A stretch of 64,000 nucleotides of DNA, taken from NCBI GenBank assembly GCA_038380435.1, contig JAWZYU010000030.1, positions 64,243,817 through 64,307,816 on the forward strand, written 5' to 3'. The stretch's first letter is position 1; every line of letters begins with the position of its first letter. Origin of the DNA: Ryuthela nishihirai (lineage: Eukaryota; Arthropoda; Arachnida; Araneae; Heptathelidae). This document shows, piece by piece, positions 10,071 through 22,649 of this stretch. Below the pieces are notes generated by a model, which worked only from the letters and a program-made list of their open reading frames with translations, was not told the origin of the DNA and did not search any database. The position numbers were made by a program, and so were the translations under genes.

Positions 10071-12514
10071 CGCTTCCAGTGTCCATGTCATCTGTATATG
10101 TTCGGAGAATCTGAATTGAGAGGCCAAGGACATGTATCTGTTTTAGTACAACAAAAAAAAAAAATTTTTTTTTAAAATAAAAATTGCTGTTGTAATTTTT
10201 TTATATACATATCTTATAAAAATATATAATTCAGGCTTCACAATTAATAGTTTGCTTTTTAATTTGATACATATTTTATTAAACTACAATATAAATAATT
10301 TTACAAAGCAGTCTGATTGCCATTTCTTAGAAGCACTAAACGGTATTATCGATTTGCTTGTTAATGTTCCTATTTGCTGAAGTAACCTTCTGATTTAAGC
10401 TCACAAGATTGATTTGAACTATTATAAACAAATTTTCCTTAAATTTTCGAAAATGTCCTAAAAATGAAAAAAAAAATACATTATTTAAAAACAATAGATT
10501 TTGAAAGTAATTACAAAGTACCTACTGCCATTTTTTTTTCTGTTTCACACTCTTTTCTGTCAAAAACCTATTTCAGTATTCCCAAGTTATTTTTATAATT
10601 TTTCCCAGCATTCTATGCATTTTTCCTGCTCTTAAAATGAAACTGGAAGTAAACACATCCTTCTTAGAAATTCTGGTTGCAGCTGCATTTAATTAGTTAT
10701 ACTTCACTGAGGCAAACAAAATGCAGATGGTTGACACATGCAATCTCCATTGCATATGGTATAAATATTTTTTACAGGTTTGGTCCAGCATATTGGATAC
10801 CCTTTGTAAAGTTAGTATTTACTTTATATTTAAACCTTAGTTTTCATTTCAGTAGATTTATTTTTGGAAATTAGTGATCTTTTGGCCGATCGATAAGTAT
10901 TGATTTTTTTCATAGTTATGCTACATTGTATGGCCAGCCTACAACTTGTTGCTGTGGATATTTTAACATCGCATTAGGCTATATGTTATTTTTTATTTAA
11001 TTATTTATTACTTTTCCTGTAAAACTTTGATGTGGTATCATTTTCTGAAAATAAATGAGGTCTTAGATATGGAAGCAAATTAATTTCTGTTGATTTACTT
11101 CTGTTAGTTGGCGATCTTTCAGTCGGCTGATTTATCGGTCTTTCTTAGTTATGCTAGATCAGAGGCCAGCTTAAAAGTTGTTGCGATTATTCTATTTAGC
11201 ATCCCATTAGGTTATATGTAATTTTTCTTTTATTATTTCTTGTTTTTTGTAGAAAAAACTTTGAGCTTGTACCATTTTCTGAAAATGAATGTCTTGGATA
11301 TGGAAGCAAAATAGATTTCTTTGTTATGGAAATCATTCGTCATGTGGGAGGGCAATTTCAGGAAGGTGTCCCATCCACTAAACTCATGGTGAAAGTTTCA
11401 CACACACCCCTCTCATCTAGAAAAATATATATTTTTTTTAAATTACAAGTGTTTATGTTTATATTGAATGATTTTAAAGGCAACTGTCCGTCCCCCCTCA
11501 GTACCTTGGCTGTGCCACACAGGCGATATAACACGTTTTTTTTTTGCTTTGATTCACAAACCTTTCTGCACTTAGTCAAGATCACCAAACTTCAACACCC
11601 AGAGAAAAAATTCATAATGTTTAGCAAAAAAAAGCAGCGAAGAAAGTTATTTTATATTTCATAACCAGCTCAGAAAATCACGTGAATTGTGAGAAGTCCA
11701 AGTCACTTTGTATAACACTGGCTGTGTTTAAAATATACGATACTGAAAAGAATCATTAAAAGAAATAAAAATCATATTTCAGGTTGAATATTATGTTATT
11801 TGGGAGGAAATTTCCTTTCGATAAATATATAATTTAACTTTTTATTCATAAGGTTTTCCAAAATGAAGTCTTAATTGTATAGTGCGATTTTTTTTTTCAC
11901 CATATCACATTGAAAAAGGCTTATTAAAATCAATATGCATGCAAATTTGTTTCTATTATTTATTTTCATAAAATTTGTAATTAAATTCTGTGTAATTTGG
12001 TATATAACATGACATATTTCCATTGATTGGTTATTTAAAAAAAAATTCTAAAGTTGACTTGTTTATGTGACTTAGCACAATTGGCTAAAAGCTGGAATTT
12101 TCTCAAAGTATGGTACTGAGAAAAAAATTGTGAAACAAGAAAAATATTTACTTAAAACCAAGAAAAAAATATTTTGTTATTCAGAAATATATAGTCATTC
12201 TGTTCATGTGCATTGTAATCATTTCTGTCTATTAGTTTGTTTGTTTTTTTAATAAATTTTTATTTGTGCTGCCAAATGCTTTTTTTTACTACATGACTCT
12301 AAAATAATCATTTCGTCTTTTTTGTTAAATACTTTATTTTCAGAAAATCCAGAATTAAATGCTGATTAATTTAGCATACAACATGCCATAATTCCTTTCA
12401 TTAGTTATTTGGCAAAAAAGTTCTAAAGTTAAAGTTTTTTTTTGGCTGAGCATAAGGAGAAAATAACTTTTCCTCTGGATGAAAACCTGTTTTTCAGGCT
12501 GGACACTGGAAGGG
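10071..12514. mobile_element. piggyBac-like non-autonomous DNA element (2444 bp, TTAA target)
   Basis: The element starts CGCTTCCAGTGTCCA and ends with the reverse complement of CCCTTCCAGTGTCCA (14 of 15 match). TTAA stands outside both ends (10067-10070 and 12515-12518). Removing the element plus one TTAA restores the repeat unit around it (TCCCTTAAAAAAGGGGAAATAT), which shows a precise insertion. TTAA targets and CCY...GGG ends are the hallmark of the piggyBac superfamily. No transposase is visible inside; the open frame at 11326-11664 has no transposase motifs. A related element lies at 50607-52743 in the opposite orientation. Confidence 0.85.
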
Positions 12515-12760
12515 TTAAAAAAGGGGAAATATGAAAACCATTGTTCTAGTATATCTTCTGAATGCGAGGGCCTGCAATTTTGAGTTAGTGGACAAATGAA
12601 AGCTCATATGAAGACTGTCATCGACTTTTTTTAATTTTTGCCTCCCCCACCATCCTCCTCCTCCAAAAATGCAGCTAATTCTGTAGGGGTGGACCTTATA
12701 AGTTATATGTCAAATTTAAGCTTGTGATGTCTCTAATGTCATGGGCTACTTTAAACAGAA
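12515..12760 (+). repeat. Tandem repeat array (right part, after the TTAA insertion)
   Basis: It starts AAGGGGAAATATGAAAACCATTG, the continuation of the unit broken at 10070. Another partial unit follows (ATTTAAGCTTGTGATGTC). It confirms the pre-insertion structure. Confidence 0.65.
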
Positions 12761-12879
12761 CTCCAAAAATGGGGAATGTGGTCAATGTTTATGAGTCATC
12801 TATCATACAAAAATTTCTGAAGGTAGGTATTTTTAGTGACAAAAAAAATTATAAATAAGTTTTAAAAATTGAAAAATAC

Positions 12880-13110
12880 CTATCTTCTCATATGCACCTT
12901 AAAATAAAAAATAAAACTGAAGCATATCGATGGTACAATCAGTCACTGAATTCATATTCACTTCAAAGGAAGATAGGGACGATTTACCTACACAACAAAA
13001 TTGCAGTGCCCTTATCTTCCTTTTAAATGAATATGAATTCATTGACTGATTGCATCATCAGTATGAATTAGTTTTATTTTCTAGTTTTTAGGCCACTATG
13101 GGAAGATAGT
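12880..13110. repeat. MITE-like palindrome, arms about 95 bp
   Basis: The left arm (12880-12977) and right arm (13008-13110) are reverse complements with scattered mismatches. Landmarks are CAATCAGTCACTGAATTCAT against ATGAATTCATTGACTGATTG, and AAGGAAGATAGGG against CCCTTATCTTCC. The loop is about 30 bp. There is no coding. It is probably a short foldback DNA element. Confidence 0.75.
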
Positions 13111-13143
13111 TTTTTTTTTTAATTTTATAATTACTGAAAAACT

Positions 13144-13549
13144 TGCTTTACTGGTGGACTTCTGTTGAGGGAAAATATGCCGCTGTGTTTGCTGTTTGTG
13201 GGTTGACAGCTTATAGATGTACAGGATACTTTATATCAACTGGTGGATAATCCTGATCAGAGATAGTCACAAGTAAAGAGCCCATCTATGGCATCACCAA
13301 ACCTACACTGGAGGAATTCTGACCATTACTGGGGTGTTAAGCTTTTAGCATTGGTGTGTGTGGGGGGAAGGGTCAAGTCTTTCCTTCATATAATCAGGGA
13401 GCTGTTTGATATTGTTAGCACTTCCTCTCTCAATCAACATGGTTTCTTTAAAGATTCCACTAACCATTTTCTCTCCACAGGTACTTGGAATGTCAGGACT
13501 CTACACAGAGATTATTCTCTTAATGTCCTCACACAAGAATTCTGGCATA
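13144..13549 (+). mobile_element. RTE retrotransposon, copy 3, left part
   Basis: It matches the 5' region of copy 1 from about base 970, e.g. ACTGGTGGaCTTCTGT, GGGTTGACAGC, GGAGCTGTTTGATATTGTTag and TGGAATGTCAGGACTCTACA. It is followed by the reading-frame start of the endonuclease. It is cut at GGCATA by the mariner insertion and resumes at 14854. Frame damage is frequent. Confidence 0.8.
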
Positions 13550-13550
13550 T

Positions 13551-14853
13551 GAGGAGCATTCCAAAGTTATTGACATGCATCTGCAGAACAGAAACATTGC
13601 ACTTACCTCAAACCAACTTTTACTGTCCTTCAAAATACTCCCCTCCAGCAAAGTTGCAGACATCTACGCCAATTCTGGAACATTTGGTGGTATTCCTGTT
13701 GGGAAAAACTAATTGGGGAATACTCTGTAACTCAGAATAAACACATTTTGCAAGGTCTTGCACCATTGAAAAGGCTTCCGAGCAAGTTCCTTTTAAATTT
13801 TTGAAATAAGCAAAAGTCACATGATGCAAGATTGCGTGAATATGAAGGATGGGTTAGCTATTTGATTTTTTCCTGCTCCAGATAGGCTGTAACTTGCTAG
13901 GTTTTGTAAGTACTTGCATTGTCATGAAGAAGGAGAACTCTTGACATGCCTATTGTTGGACGCTTCTCCTTCATCTCAACCATTTTGGACAAATGTTGAT
14001 GTAGTATTGGCCATTTATAGTCATTTTTTCAGGTAAGGTGTCCATGGCTACCACTCCTTTGGAATTGAAGAAAAAAAAATGTCAACATCCTCTTCCTTAA
14101 GCAAAAGTCTTGTCAGAGGATTTGGGATGTGGTTCATCTTCTGCAACCTTAGTTGTCAATCTTTCTGGGGGTTGTATAGTAATAAAACCACATCTCATCT
14201 GTGACAATGTGTGTTAACTATTGCTAGCATCTCCTAGCTTGAGTCGATTCTAGCCCTTTTTGCTGTTCTGCCAGTTTGTGGGGTACCCATTTGGCATAGA
14301 TATTTCAGAACTTTAAATGTTGATGAATAATTGTTTCCACACTGCCAATTGATACATTGACATCTAAAATTATTACCTGAATGTGTGGGTTTTCCTTAAC
14401 GAGTTCACAAACAGCACCACAGTTCTCTCATTCATGGCCTCCTTCGGTCTTCCTGCACGAGGGAAGTCTTCAAAACTCTGCCATTCTTCTCCAAATTTGT
14501 GCATTGATCCCGTAACAGTGCCATATGAACAGGCACGATCCTCATATACATGTGAAAAATTGGTATGAATTTTATCACATCATTCTTAAGTTCCTTATGA
14601 AAATGAAAATGTTAATTTCCTTATGAAAATGTAAAATCTTTCCCCATCTTCAATAGACTCCATAGCAACAGTGCACAGATTTCACATACCGAACTGCACA
14701 TGCCACCAGTGAAGAGAGAAATGATGATATGGCCTTTGTTTTTCACACATAATGACTAATTTAGACAAGCTTTCAAGCAAGTTGTAGCTCATTAACTTCA
14801 GAGGAACAAGTGCAAATCTACAGACACATGTCAAGAACATTTTGAACACTCTC
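13551..14853 (-). pseudogene. Mariner-family transposase element, degraded, inserted in RTE copy 3
   Basis: On the - strand the remnant shows GRPKEAMNER near 14450, then VTDEMWFYYY near 14200, LLHDNASTYKT (second catalytic Asp) near 13930, and LASCDFCLFQKFKRNLLG (third catalytic Asp) near 13820. There are 34 residues between the last two Asp, the mariner DD34D signature. Ends are related inverted repeats sharing TTGACATG and TCTGcAGA/TCTGtAGA. TA flanks it on both sides, and the RTE sequence continues across. Several stops and shifts make it inactive. Confidence 0.8.
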
Positions 14854-15600
14854 TATAACCTAGATATTCTTGGATTGCAAGAGACTAGATGGACAAGTAA
14901 TAGATCAGATACTTAAAAATAATCATAAATTTCTTTTTTCAGAAAGGGAAGATGGAAAGCATCTTCAAGATATAGGTTTCTTTCTCAGCAGACACACTAG
15001 TGATGCTCTTGTAGGATATAATTGCATTAATGAAAGATTTCTTGCAGCTAAATTTAAAACTAAGATTAAAGACTTGAATGTTACCTGTTTGTTATGCCCC
15101 CATCAAGGATTCCAATGAAGATAAGAAATATAGGTTTTTATGGTCAACTTCAGGATATTTTGAATTCTGTCCCTGAGCTACTTGACTTCAGTATTAAAGA
15201 TGGTACTAGCTCAGACCTTTGGGTGGTTTCCCCATCTTCAATAGACTCCATAGCAACAGTGCACAGATTTCACATATCAAACTGCACATGCCCTTTAGGC
15301 CTTTTGATATTGATAGTTACAATGGTGTAGATCCTTTTGATATTGATAGTTACTATGGGGAATATCTCCTATAAGTAACTAAACATAATGGAATGAAAAT
15401 AACTAAGACCTGTTACAAACACTGTGGGATATATAAATGCATGTAGGTTTCACCAGATGGGTTGCACAAGAATATGATTGATTATATATTAATTAACAGG
15501 AAATGGCTAGTTCTGTTAGGAATACCAGGTGATGTAGGTGACTGAATTGGATCTGACCATTACCTTGTGAAAGTGTCTTGCATAACTTAAGAATAATAAC
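14854..15600 (+). mobile_element. RTE retrotransposon, copy 3, right part (rearranged)
   Basis: It resumes with TATAACCTAGATATTCTTGG and shows the endonuclease frames LQETRWTS, FLSRHTSDALVGYNCINERF and FKTKIKDLNVT. From about 15165 it is scrambled: bases 15228-15292 are a copy of mariner bases 14639-14703. It then continues with RTE sequence (CACCAGATGGGTTGCACAAG, TTGATTATATATTAATTAACAG) to about 15600. Confidence 0.75.
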
Positions 15601-15667
15601 TTAAGTTTAATAACATAAACTTAAGAAGTGTGTATGGTTACAAAAGTACCTTTAACGCCAAAGCACA

Positions 15668-15765
15668 GTTGTCGAATTGTTTTACTTCTGAGTGGCACTT
15701 TTTTTGCACACAATGGGCTAAATGGCCAGGTCACAAGGACCCTGAAGGCTAAGAGAAGCCCCTTC
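15668..15765 (-). repeat. SINE family 2 fragment
   Basis: It contains TTGTTTTACTTCTGAGTGGCA, CACAATGGGCTAAATGGCCAGGTCACA and GACCCTGAAGGCT, the tail part of family 2. The tRNA-like head is absent. Confidence 0.75.
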
Positions 15766-15834
15766 ACCCTCCAGGGAATAATTTTGCCCCTTCACCTCCC
15801 AGGGAATGAGAAAATGAAACTTTTTGTTTTAAGA

Positions 15835-17050
15835 GAGTAATGAAAAATTATTTTTGAGTTGAATAGTTGTTAACGAAATATTATGATTCATGGCTTTAAA
15901 ATCCTCCAAAAAAAATTAATTTTACATTGTTAGAGGGCTTTAAATGTAAAAATTGTAAAACTTGTATTGCAAACAATATATTTATGTTAGAAATTAAAAA
16001 TTCTGGTGGTAGAATGTATTGATCAAGAACACATAACTTAGTAACAGAAGTATAATTTTTATTCATATGTGTCTTAATTAAATTATTATTGATTAATATT
16101 TGACCAGTTGTTCTTTATTTTTAAAAAGTTGGTACCTAATTTTAAAAATTTCATTATTATTTTAATATAGTAATAATAAATAAATTATTTTATAAGCACT
16201 GATTGATTTGCTACTTAAGCCTATAAGATAAGAAAATGCAACTTTTCCATTTTAAGAGATAAATAAAATATGCTTTTTGCATTTTATAGGGCTAATAATA
16301 TATTATTATTTACATTTTTCAATCACCCATTAGTATGAATTACTATTGGTAAAGAGTGCAAATTTTGGAAAATGAATACTTTTTTTTCCTCTGAAAACGA
16401 GCATCCAGTATTCACCAGAGGTAATATGTTATCCATCTAGTTTGTTCTAAGAAATAAGTGAAAAATTATTTTTTAGTTGGATAGTTACTAATGAAATATT
16501 ATGATTCACATTTTTTAAAATATTTCATTAGTCTTAATTCCATTATTAGAGAACACTAAATTTTGAAAATGACAAAACTTTAAATCGATATTGCAAACTA
16601 TTATTTTATGCTAGAAATCTGAAATTTTAGTGGTAAATTATTATGATCAAGGTGTTTACACTGAGAGCAATGATTTGTCCCTTATTCCCAATGGGTTAGG
16701 AAAACAACTTTTTTGTTTTAAGAACTAAATACAAAGTTTTAGTTTTGTGTGTGTGTGTTTTATACATACTAATAAAATATTAATATTTGCAATTTCCAAA
16801 TCATCTGTTAATTTGAATTCCACTGTTAGAGGTTGCAAAAGTCAAAAAATAAAAAGCTATATTCTCAATACCTTATGTGCCAGAGCAATACATCATTCTC
16901 CTAGTTGTTTAAATTGATTTTAAGCTGAAATGTATGTTTTATAGCATGACTTATTTGACCTTAGGTTTGCCAATCACTAAAAATCTGAAAATGTGCATTG
17001 TTTGCATAAATGACTAAAAATTTTTCAAAACTAAATAAAGTATTTAAATA
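15835..17050. repeat. Diverged tandem repeat block (about 270-320 bp units)
   Basis: Repeating landmarks are GAGATAAATgAAAAATTATTTTT, GAAATATTATGATTCAcA, CATTGTTAGAGGgC, ATTGCAAACaATATATTTATGtTAGAAAT and ATCAAG..TTACAcTGAcAGCAATgA. Three to four units can be traced. The same units make up 36280-38330, and a small piece stands at 9408-9487. Confidence 0.6.
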
Positions 17051-17919
17051 ATAATAGAAATATTATGAATTATTTATATTAAAATATTTAAGTTATTTAA
17101 AAAATGGCAAAATTAATTTTTTAAAACTTTTACTGTAATTGGAATGAAATATAATCTGAAATTTTGCATTTTTGAGAAGAATGCATCAAATATTTCACTT
17201 TCCTTTCGTTTGAATTTTTGTCATTTTATTAATCGCAATTAAATGCTCATTCTTTTGTATGTAACATGACCTGACAATTAAAATATTTATTGTTTACAAA
17301 CATATTACATGTTACAGCTGTTTAAAGACACTAATTTGGATATGCAGATGTAAAATTCTTTTTGGAAATATTGGAGTTTGAACAAGAATAGGTCAGATAA
17401 ATTAAACCAGGAAAACATTGAAAATATTTTCTTTTATGGTAAATACAATAATATAAATGATCATGAAGAAGTAGTGGAGAAATCCCGTTAAATCAAATGA
17501 TGAATCATATTAATAAAAAATCAGTCCTATTTGAAAAATCTTGTTAAACTGAAATCATGGTAGAATTCATGTTAGTCTGCAACTGGGAATATTAATGAAT
17601 AGAGCTCATTAGGCTCCATCTGATGACCAATGGGCCTAATGACCTCAGGAAAAAACATTAACATATTTGTGGAGTTCATATATAAAATATATTTATATAT
17701 ATAATGCTAATATATATGTATATTTTTTTCCAGTCAGTTGTAGTGACATATACCATCCCCACCCCAATTTTTTTTTTAGATTTCATTCTGCTTTTACTAT
17801 CCATTTGCCTACCAAGAAATATCATTTTATTTTCACCCTACTTTTATTACTCTTCATTTGTAATATTTTCATGTGCTGTTTTTACAAACTTTTAAGAGCA
17901 AAGATACAATTTTTTTTAG

Positions 17920-18119
17920 GACCTGAGCATCATGCTCTTCAAGTAAAAAGATTTGGTGCAAAGGAAAGATATCATGATAGTTGTAGAAAGGAGGAAGAAA
18001 AGCAAAAAAGGAATGCTACCAGGACAAGAAAATCATTAGAGACATCTGAATCGAAAATGAAGCATTCATCTGATGCTCCTCTGGAGATTTCATTTTGTGA
18101 TATCTTGACCAATTCAAAT
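17920..18119 (+). CDS. SECISBP2L: SECISBP2-like coding exon C
   Basis: Acceptor TTTTTTTAG ends at 17919 and the donor is AAT|GTAAGT at 18119/18120. The exon enters in phase 1 (completing a Gly codon) and leaves in phase 0. It encodes GPEHHALQVKRFGAKERYHD, then a Lys/Arg/Glu-rich stretch, then PLEISFCDILTNSN. The basic run (RKEEEKQKR) and the closing PLEIS..DIL motif fit the region before the SECIS-interaction domain. A 423-bp tandem duplication starts about 60 bases beyond the donor. Confidence 0.82.
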
Positions 18120-18180
18120 GTAAGTTTGTCTATGAACTTTTAATATTTATGTGTTAAATATCATTAAAAAAGTGCAAAAC

Positions 18181-19007
18181 TGTAAAATAATTTCTCAACC
18201 TGAGTTTTTCAACCTTTTTCAGACAACGTGAGTGGTAGAGTACTTGTAATTATTGAATGCTACTGAAAGAGATTTTGCATTTTAAGCAGGAGGAGAAAAT
18301 ACTGTCAACAAGATTTTATAAGAAGATTTTTTTTTATTCATATATTAAGGATGATATCACTCTGAATTTAACGTTGATCAGTTTTAGAGGATATCATCCT
18401 TAATATATTCCTTCATTCTAATAATCTTGGTTTGTTTTGTTTTTCCTATGTAAAGTTTAATATACTTTGTTATTTTATCTTGCAGTGGGATATTACAGAC
18501 ACCACCTATCCATTCATGGTTATCTCTATCTTTTTTTTTTTATTATGGTTGGTATGGTCATAATAGGTATTTATATAGTTGTAAAGTAACTGTAAAATAT
18601 AACTGTAAAATAATTTCTCAACCTGAGTTTTTCAACCTTTTTCAGACAACGTGAGTGGTAGAGTACTTGTAATTATTGAATGCTACTGAAAGAGATTTTG
18701 CATTTTAAGCAGGAGGAGAAAATACTGTCAACAAGATTTTATAAGAAGATTTTTTTTTATTCATATATTAAGGATGATATCACTCTGAATTTAACGTTGA
18801 TCAGTTTTAGAGGATATCATCCTTAATATATTCCTTCATTCTAATAATCTTGGTTTGTTTTGTTTTTCCTATGTAAAGTTTAATATACTTTGTTATTTTA
18901 TCTTGCAGTGGGATATTACAGACACCACCTATCCATTCATGGTTATCTCTATCTTTTTTTTTTTATTATGGTTGGTATGGTCATAATAGGTATTTATATA
19001 GTTGTAA
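18181..19007. repeat. Recent 423-bp direct tandem duplication
   Basis: Bases 18181-18585 are repeated almost base for base at 18604-19007; the shift is 423 bp. Both copies hold a hairpin with 19-bp perfect arms, ATATATTAAGGATGATATC and its complement (18340-18358/18390-18408 and 18763-18781/18813-18831). The near-identity shows a recent event, or an assembly artefact. Confidence 0.9.
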
Positions 19008-19508
19008 AGTCCTATTTAAAGGGTTCACAAGCCATGGTATATATGGCATCATAGATTATACCTCATTTTATGTATCAATTGTACCCCTGCCATTTGTATA
19101 TCTTTAATTTGTACATATTGTGATTTTTTTTCTCAAACATTTTTTATATATTATGTGGTGGAATAACCAGCTGTTTCAGCTCTCTGGAATATATGGCTCC
19201 TTTGTGTAATCAGGTCATACTCCATAGTACTATAGCCTAAATCCCTTACAAAGGTCAGTTGTATAGCAGCTTTTTTTTATATTTTTCCAGTTAAGCAGAA
19301 TCTGTTGGAATTAATATTGTAATTGTCATTAGCTTTTGGTACACTGACATTATACATTATAATTCGTCTGTATTAACAATACATCCAAAAATGGTAATAC
19401 TTTTTCTTGCCCATATTCGGCTGTCAGTTTTATAGTGAGAAACAGCACACTCATTTTTTTTAACAATTTCTTCAATATTAGTGCTATTGTTATTATTAGT
19501 GCTATATA

Positions 19509-20686
19509 CACAGTCATAGCAGAATAATATGGCCACCTACCTAATAATGGGAATAACCACCCTTGGCCCAGACGACAGCAGCGAGACGGCGTGACATGGA
19601 CACATTGAGGCCCTGGAAGGTTGCCAGAGGCACATGTGCCCATTCGGACTCCAGCAGAGCACAGAGGTTCCAGAGATGACATGGTTGTGGGTCCACACAC
19701 CAAACCTGTCGATCCAAATGGTCCCGCAAGTGCTCTACAGAATTGAGGTCAGGCGATTTCACTGGCCAAGGGAGAATGGAGACATTGTTGTCGTGTTCCT
19801 GGAACCAGTCACGCACCACCTTAGCGACATGGCAGGGTGCATTGTCCTGTTGGTAGACACTATGACCGCCAGGGTAAACATCCAATGTAAAAGGATGCAT
19901 ATGGTCAGTGAGGATGAACAAGTAACCATTGGTGTTCAGGGACCCATCCAGTGGTACCAGCAGTCCCAGGTCACACCAGGAAAACATCCCCCAGACATGC
20001 ACACTGCTACCACCGGCCTGTACTTGACTGACAAACGTGTCCGGGTGTTGGTTCTTGTGTGTCTCGCGCCATATCTGCCACCGCCCGTCACTTCTGTGGA
20101 GTAGAAACCTCGATTCGTCAGAGAAGGCAAACTTTTTCCACTGTCCAATGACGATAGTCCCATGTGAAGTTCAGGCGTCATTGCCGATGGACCTTGGTTG
20201 ACATGGGTGCCTTTACGCAGTGTCGACTCTGGAGACCCATGTTTAATGGGTTCACTCTACTGTTATTGGGGACATGTACTTGGGTGCTGCTGTTGCACGT
20301 CAATTGCCTTTTACCAGTCGATGGAGGCGACATTCTCCTCGGGTCGATGGTCTTTGGTATCCACAGTTATGACATCTGGAGGTACTCAGTGTGCCAGTGG
20401 TCCATTCTTGGTACACCCTTACTACAGCACCTCGCGAACAGCCCACGAAATCTGCTGTTTCAGAGATACTTCCCCCCTTGGCGCGGTAGCCAATAATCAT
20501 TCCTTTTTGAATGTTCGTCAAATCAATACCTCTGCCCATTGTGCTCATGTTATGCACTATGGCTCATGTGTCCTGGCCAGCCACTTATATCTTCATGTGA
20601 TTGACCTTGTCATGTGCACTCTGTGATGCACCTGGGATGGTACACTGTGATTCAGCGGGTGGTCATATTACTCTGATATGACTGTG
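19509..20686 (-). pseudogene. Tc1-like transposon, degraded transposase (copy 1)
   Basis: Terminal inverted repeats CACAGTCATAGCAGAATAAT and its counterpart ending at 20686 are flanked by TA. On the - strand: an N-terminal helix-turn-helix (MGRGIDLTNIQKGMIIGYRA and SETADFVGCSRGAV, 20300-20557), then FAFSDESRFLLH (first Asp), HVWGMFSW, VYQQDNAPCHVAK (second Asp) and KSPDLNSVEHL (third acidic residue, Glu). The parts are in different frames, so it is inactive. Thirty-six residues lie between the second Asp and the Glu, longer than the 34 of classic Tc1. Confidence 0.9.
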
Positions 20687-20699
20687 TATATATAGTACT

Positions 20700-22640
20700 A
20701 ATAATCTCATCTATTATTATACCTATATGATATGGGATAAAAGAGAGTTATTGGGATATTGTTGAATAGCTCAGATAGTGGTGGTAGCCTTAAAAAGGAT
20801 ATTACTATTTGAAGTAGACATAAAATCACTGTGGAATTAATTGAGTTATTTGCTAATAAAATTTACCAGAAGCCTTTCATAGTTTTTTTAGTTTTTTTTT
20901 TATAATTCATTATATAATTTATATATATATAATAAATATGATATAAATTATTATAACCAAAAAGAAGACAACTGTTCAAATTATAATTTATGATGAGTAA
21001 TTCAGTTTAAAATAATAAATATAAATTTATAATCGAAACAGAGTCAAAAACACTTAATCTATTTAATTTTTGTTTTGTAGCATTTATTGGTGGAAAATCC
21101 GGGTCACTACTAAGGTAACAAGGTTTCATTTAGTGATAAAGGGTTGAATTACTCAACAGCTATAACAATGTTAAAACTTTGCCTGACACTGTTTGCATGA
21201 AAATAAAATTAATGAGGTTTTAAACACACTGTCAATTCTACTTTTGCCATGGGACTGCTAAGGTATGGTTGATTTCAACACTAAGAAATGTAACCTCTAC
21301 ACATATTTTCCACAAATAGTTTTTTTAAAAATAACACTAGAATGGAGAGGAAAATATATATAATATATAGGAAATTATTATAGGGAAGGGACAAAATATT
21401 GAATTGAACTGCAAGGACAGGAATGCCTTTTTGAATTTGATATTACTCCCGAATTTTTTTGCTAAATAATGCATTTTGGATATAGTTGAAAAAAATAAAT
21501 ATATGCATTACAGAACATCATTCCAGTCTGATATAGTTCATTTAATATCAGGCATCTCTCCAATTTTTTTTCCCTACTTATGGGTTCTGCCTGCACTCGT
21601 AAAAGTACCTCACTAAAAAGTTTATCATAAGTTGCCACTGGTAAGGAGTGAAGGCTTTTCTTATCAAGACCATTTTTGCACAAGTTTGTTGCATTCTTTG
21701 GGATAGGTTTGGAAACCAAGAGAGAGATTACACCAGAAAGAATTTAACTTAGTTGAATATTTCTTTCTCCATTTTTTTCCTTGAAGAGTTGTTAACAAAA
21801 AGTAGGAAGGATGTACAGTAACACAAGAAAAGTAGAATTACAATTGGTTGTTATGTTGAGAAATGCTGATCCTAAGATTGCAATGTTTAGAGGAAATGGT
21901 AATGAATGTTGGTGAAGTTGAGGTTAGTTGGAAAGCATATGAGATTACAGGGATACACTTAGTGTATACATGTCAAGTATGTGTGTACTACATGTCAAGT
22001 AGGAGGCCAAAGGCCTAACTAAACTACCAATAACATGGGTTACTAAGTTGGGGAACCTCTGCATTAGATGCATTATGTTGCCACTTACTGGGCACATTTT
22101 GATCTTTTAGCCACGACTGATAAAAATTGTGTTCTTTGAAGGTCTTTCCTCTAAACATTTATTTTTGAATCATTCTCATTTTTAATAATCCTCCATGTTA
22201 TTTCTTAAAGAATACACAAAAATATTATCACTGCATGAGGTGGGAGTTAGATGTTGGAAAGACAAATTAAATCATACTGGTACTTATAAATTGCTTTATA
22301 TATCTGGCAACATTAAAATATTTTGACATCTGGAAGCATAAAATTTATTAATATATTAGATTACAGGAAAGCTATTTTATTTTCTGGCACTTCAGTAATA
22401 TTAATATAAGTAAGTGCTAGTATCTTTCTTGATCACACTGTTTGAAGCAGAAGTCCTTGTGTTTATTATAAATTTCCCTGAGTCAATTTTCCTGAGTTTC
22501 CCTGAGCGGGGTACAAAATTCCAACCTCCAAATAGCATATAGGATGCACTGGTCATTAATATAATACTCGTATACTTGGAATATTACGTAACCATCTTTC
22601 TTGATGACACTGTATGAAGCAGAAGAAACATTTGTGTGTG
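20700..22640. other. AT-rich intron, no recognised feature
   Basis: No coding frame, repeat family or RNA gene could be supported. The open frame on the - strand at 21462-21719 has no family resemblance and no splice context. A (GT)n run sits at 22632-22647, next to the solo LTR. Confidence 0.5.
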
Positions 22641-22649
22641 TGTGTGTAC

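Noticed and set aside
11326..11664. 112-codon open frame inside the piggyBac-like element
   Set aside because: There are no transposase motifs, and the second element (50607-52743) does not keep the frame.
17667..17919. Upstream extension of the exon C frame
   Set aside because: The stretch is T-rich and hydrophobic, ends in a clear polypyrimidine tract with an AG, and only the part after 17920 fits the phases.
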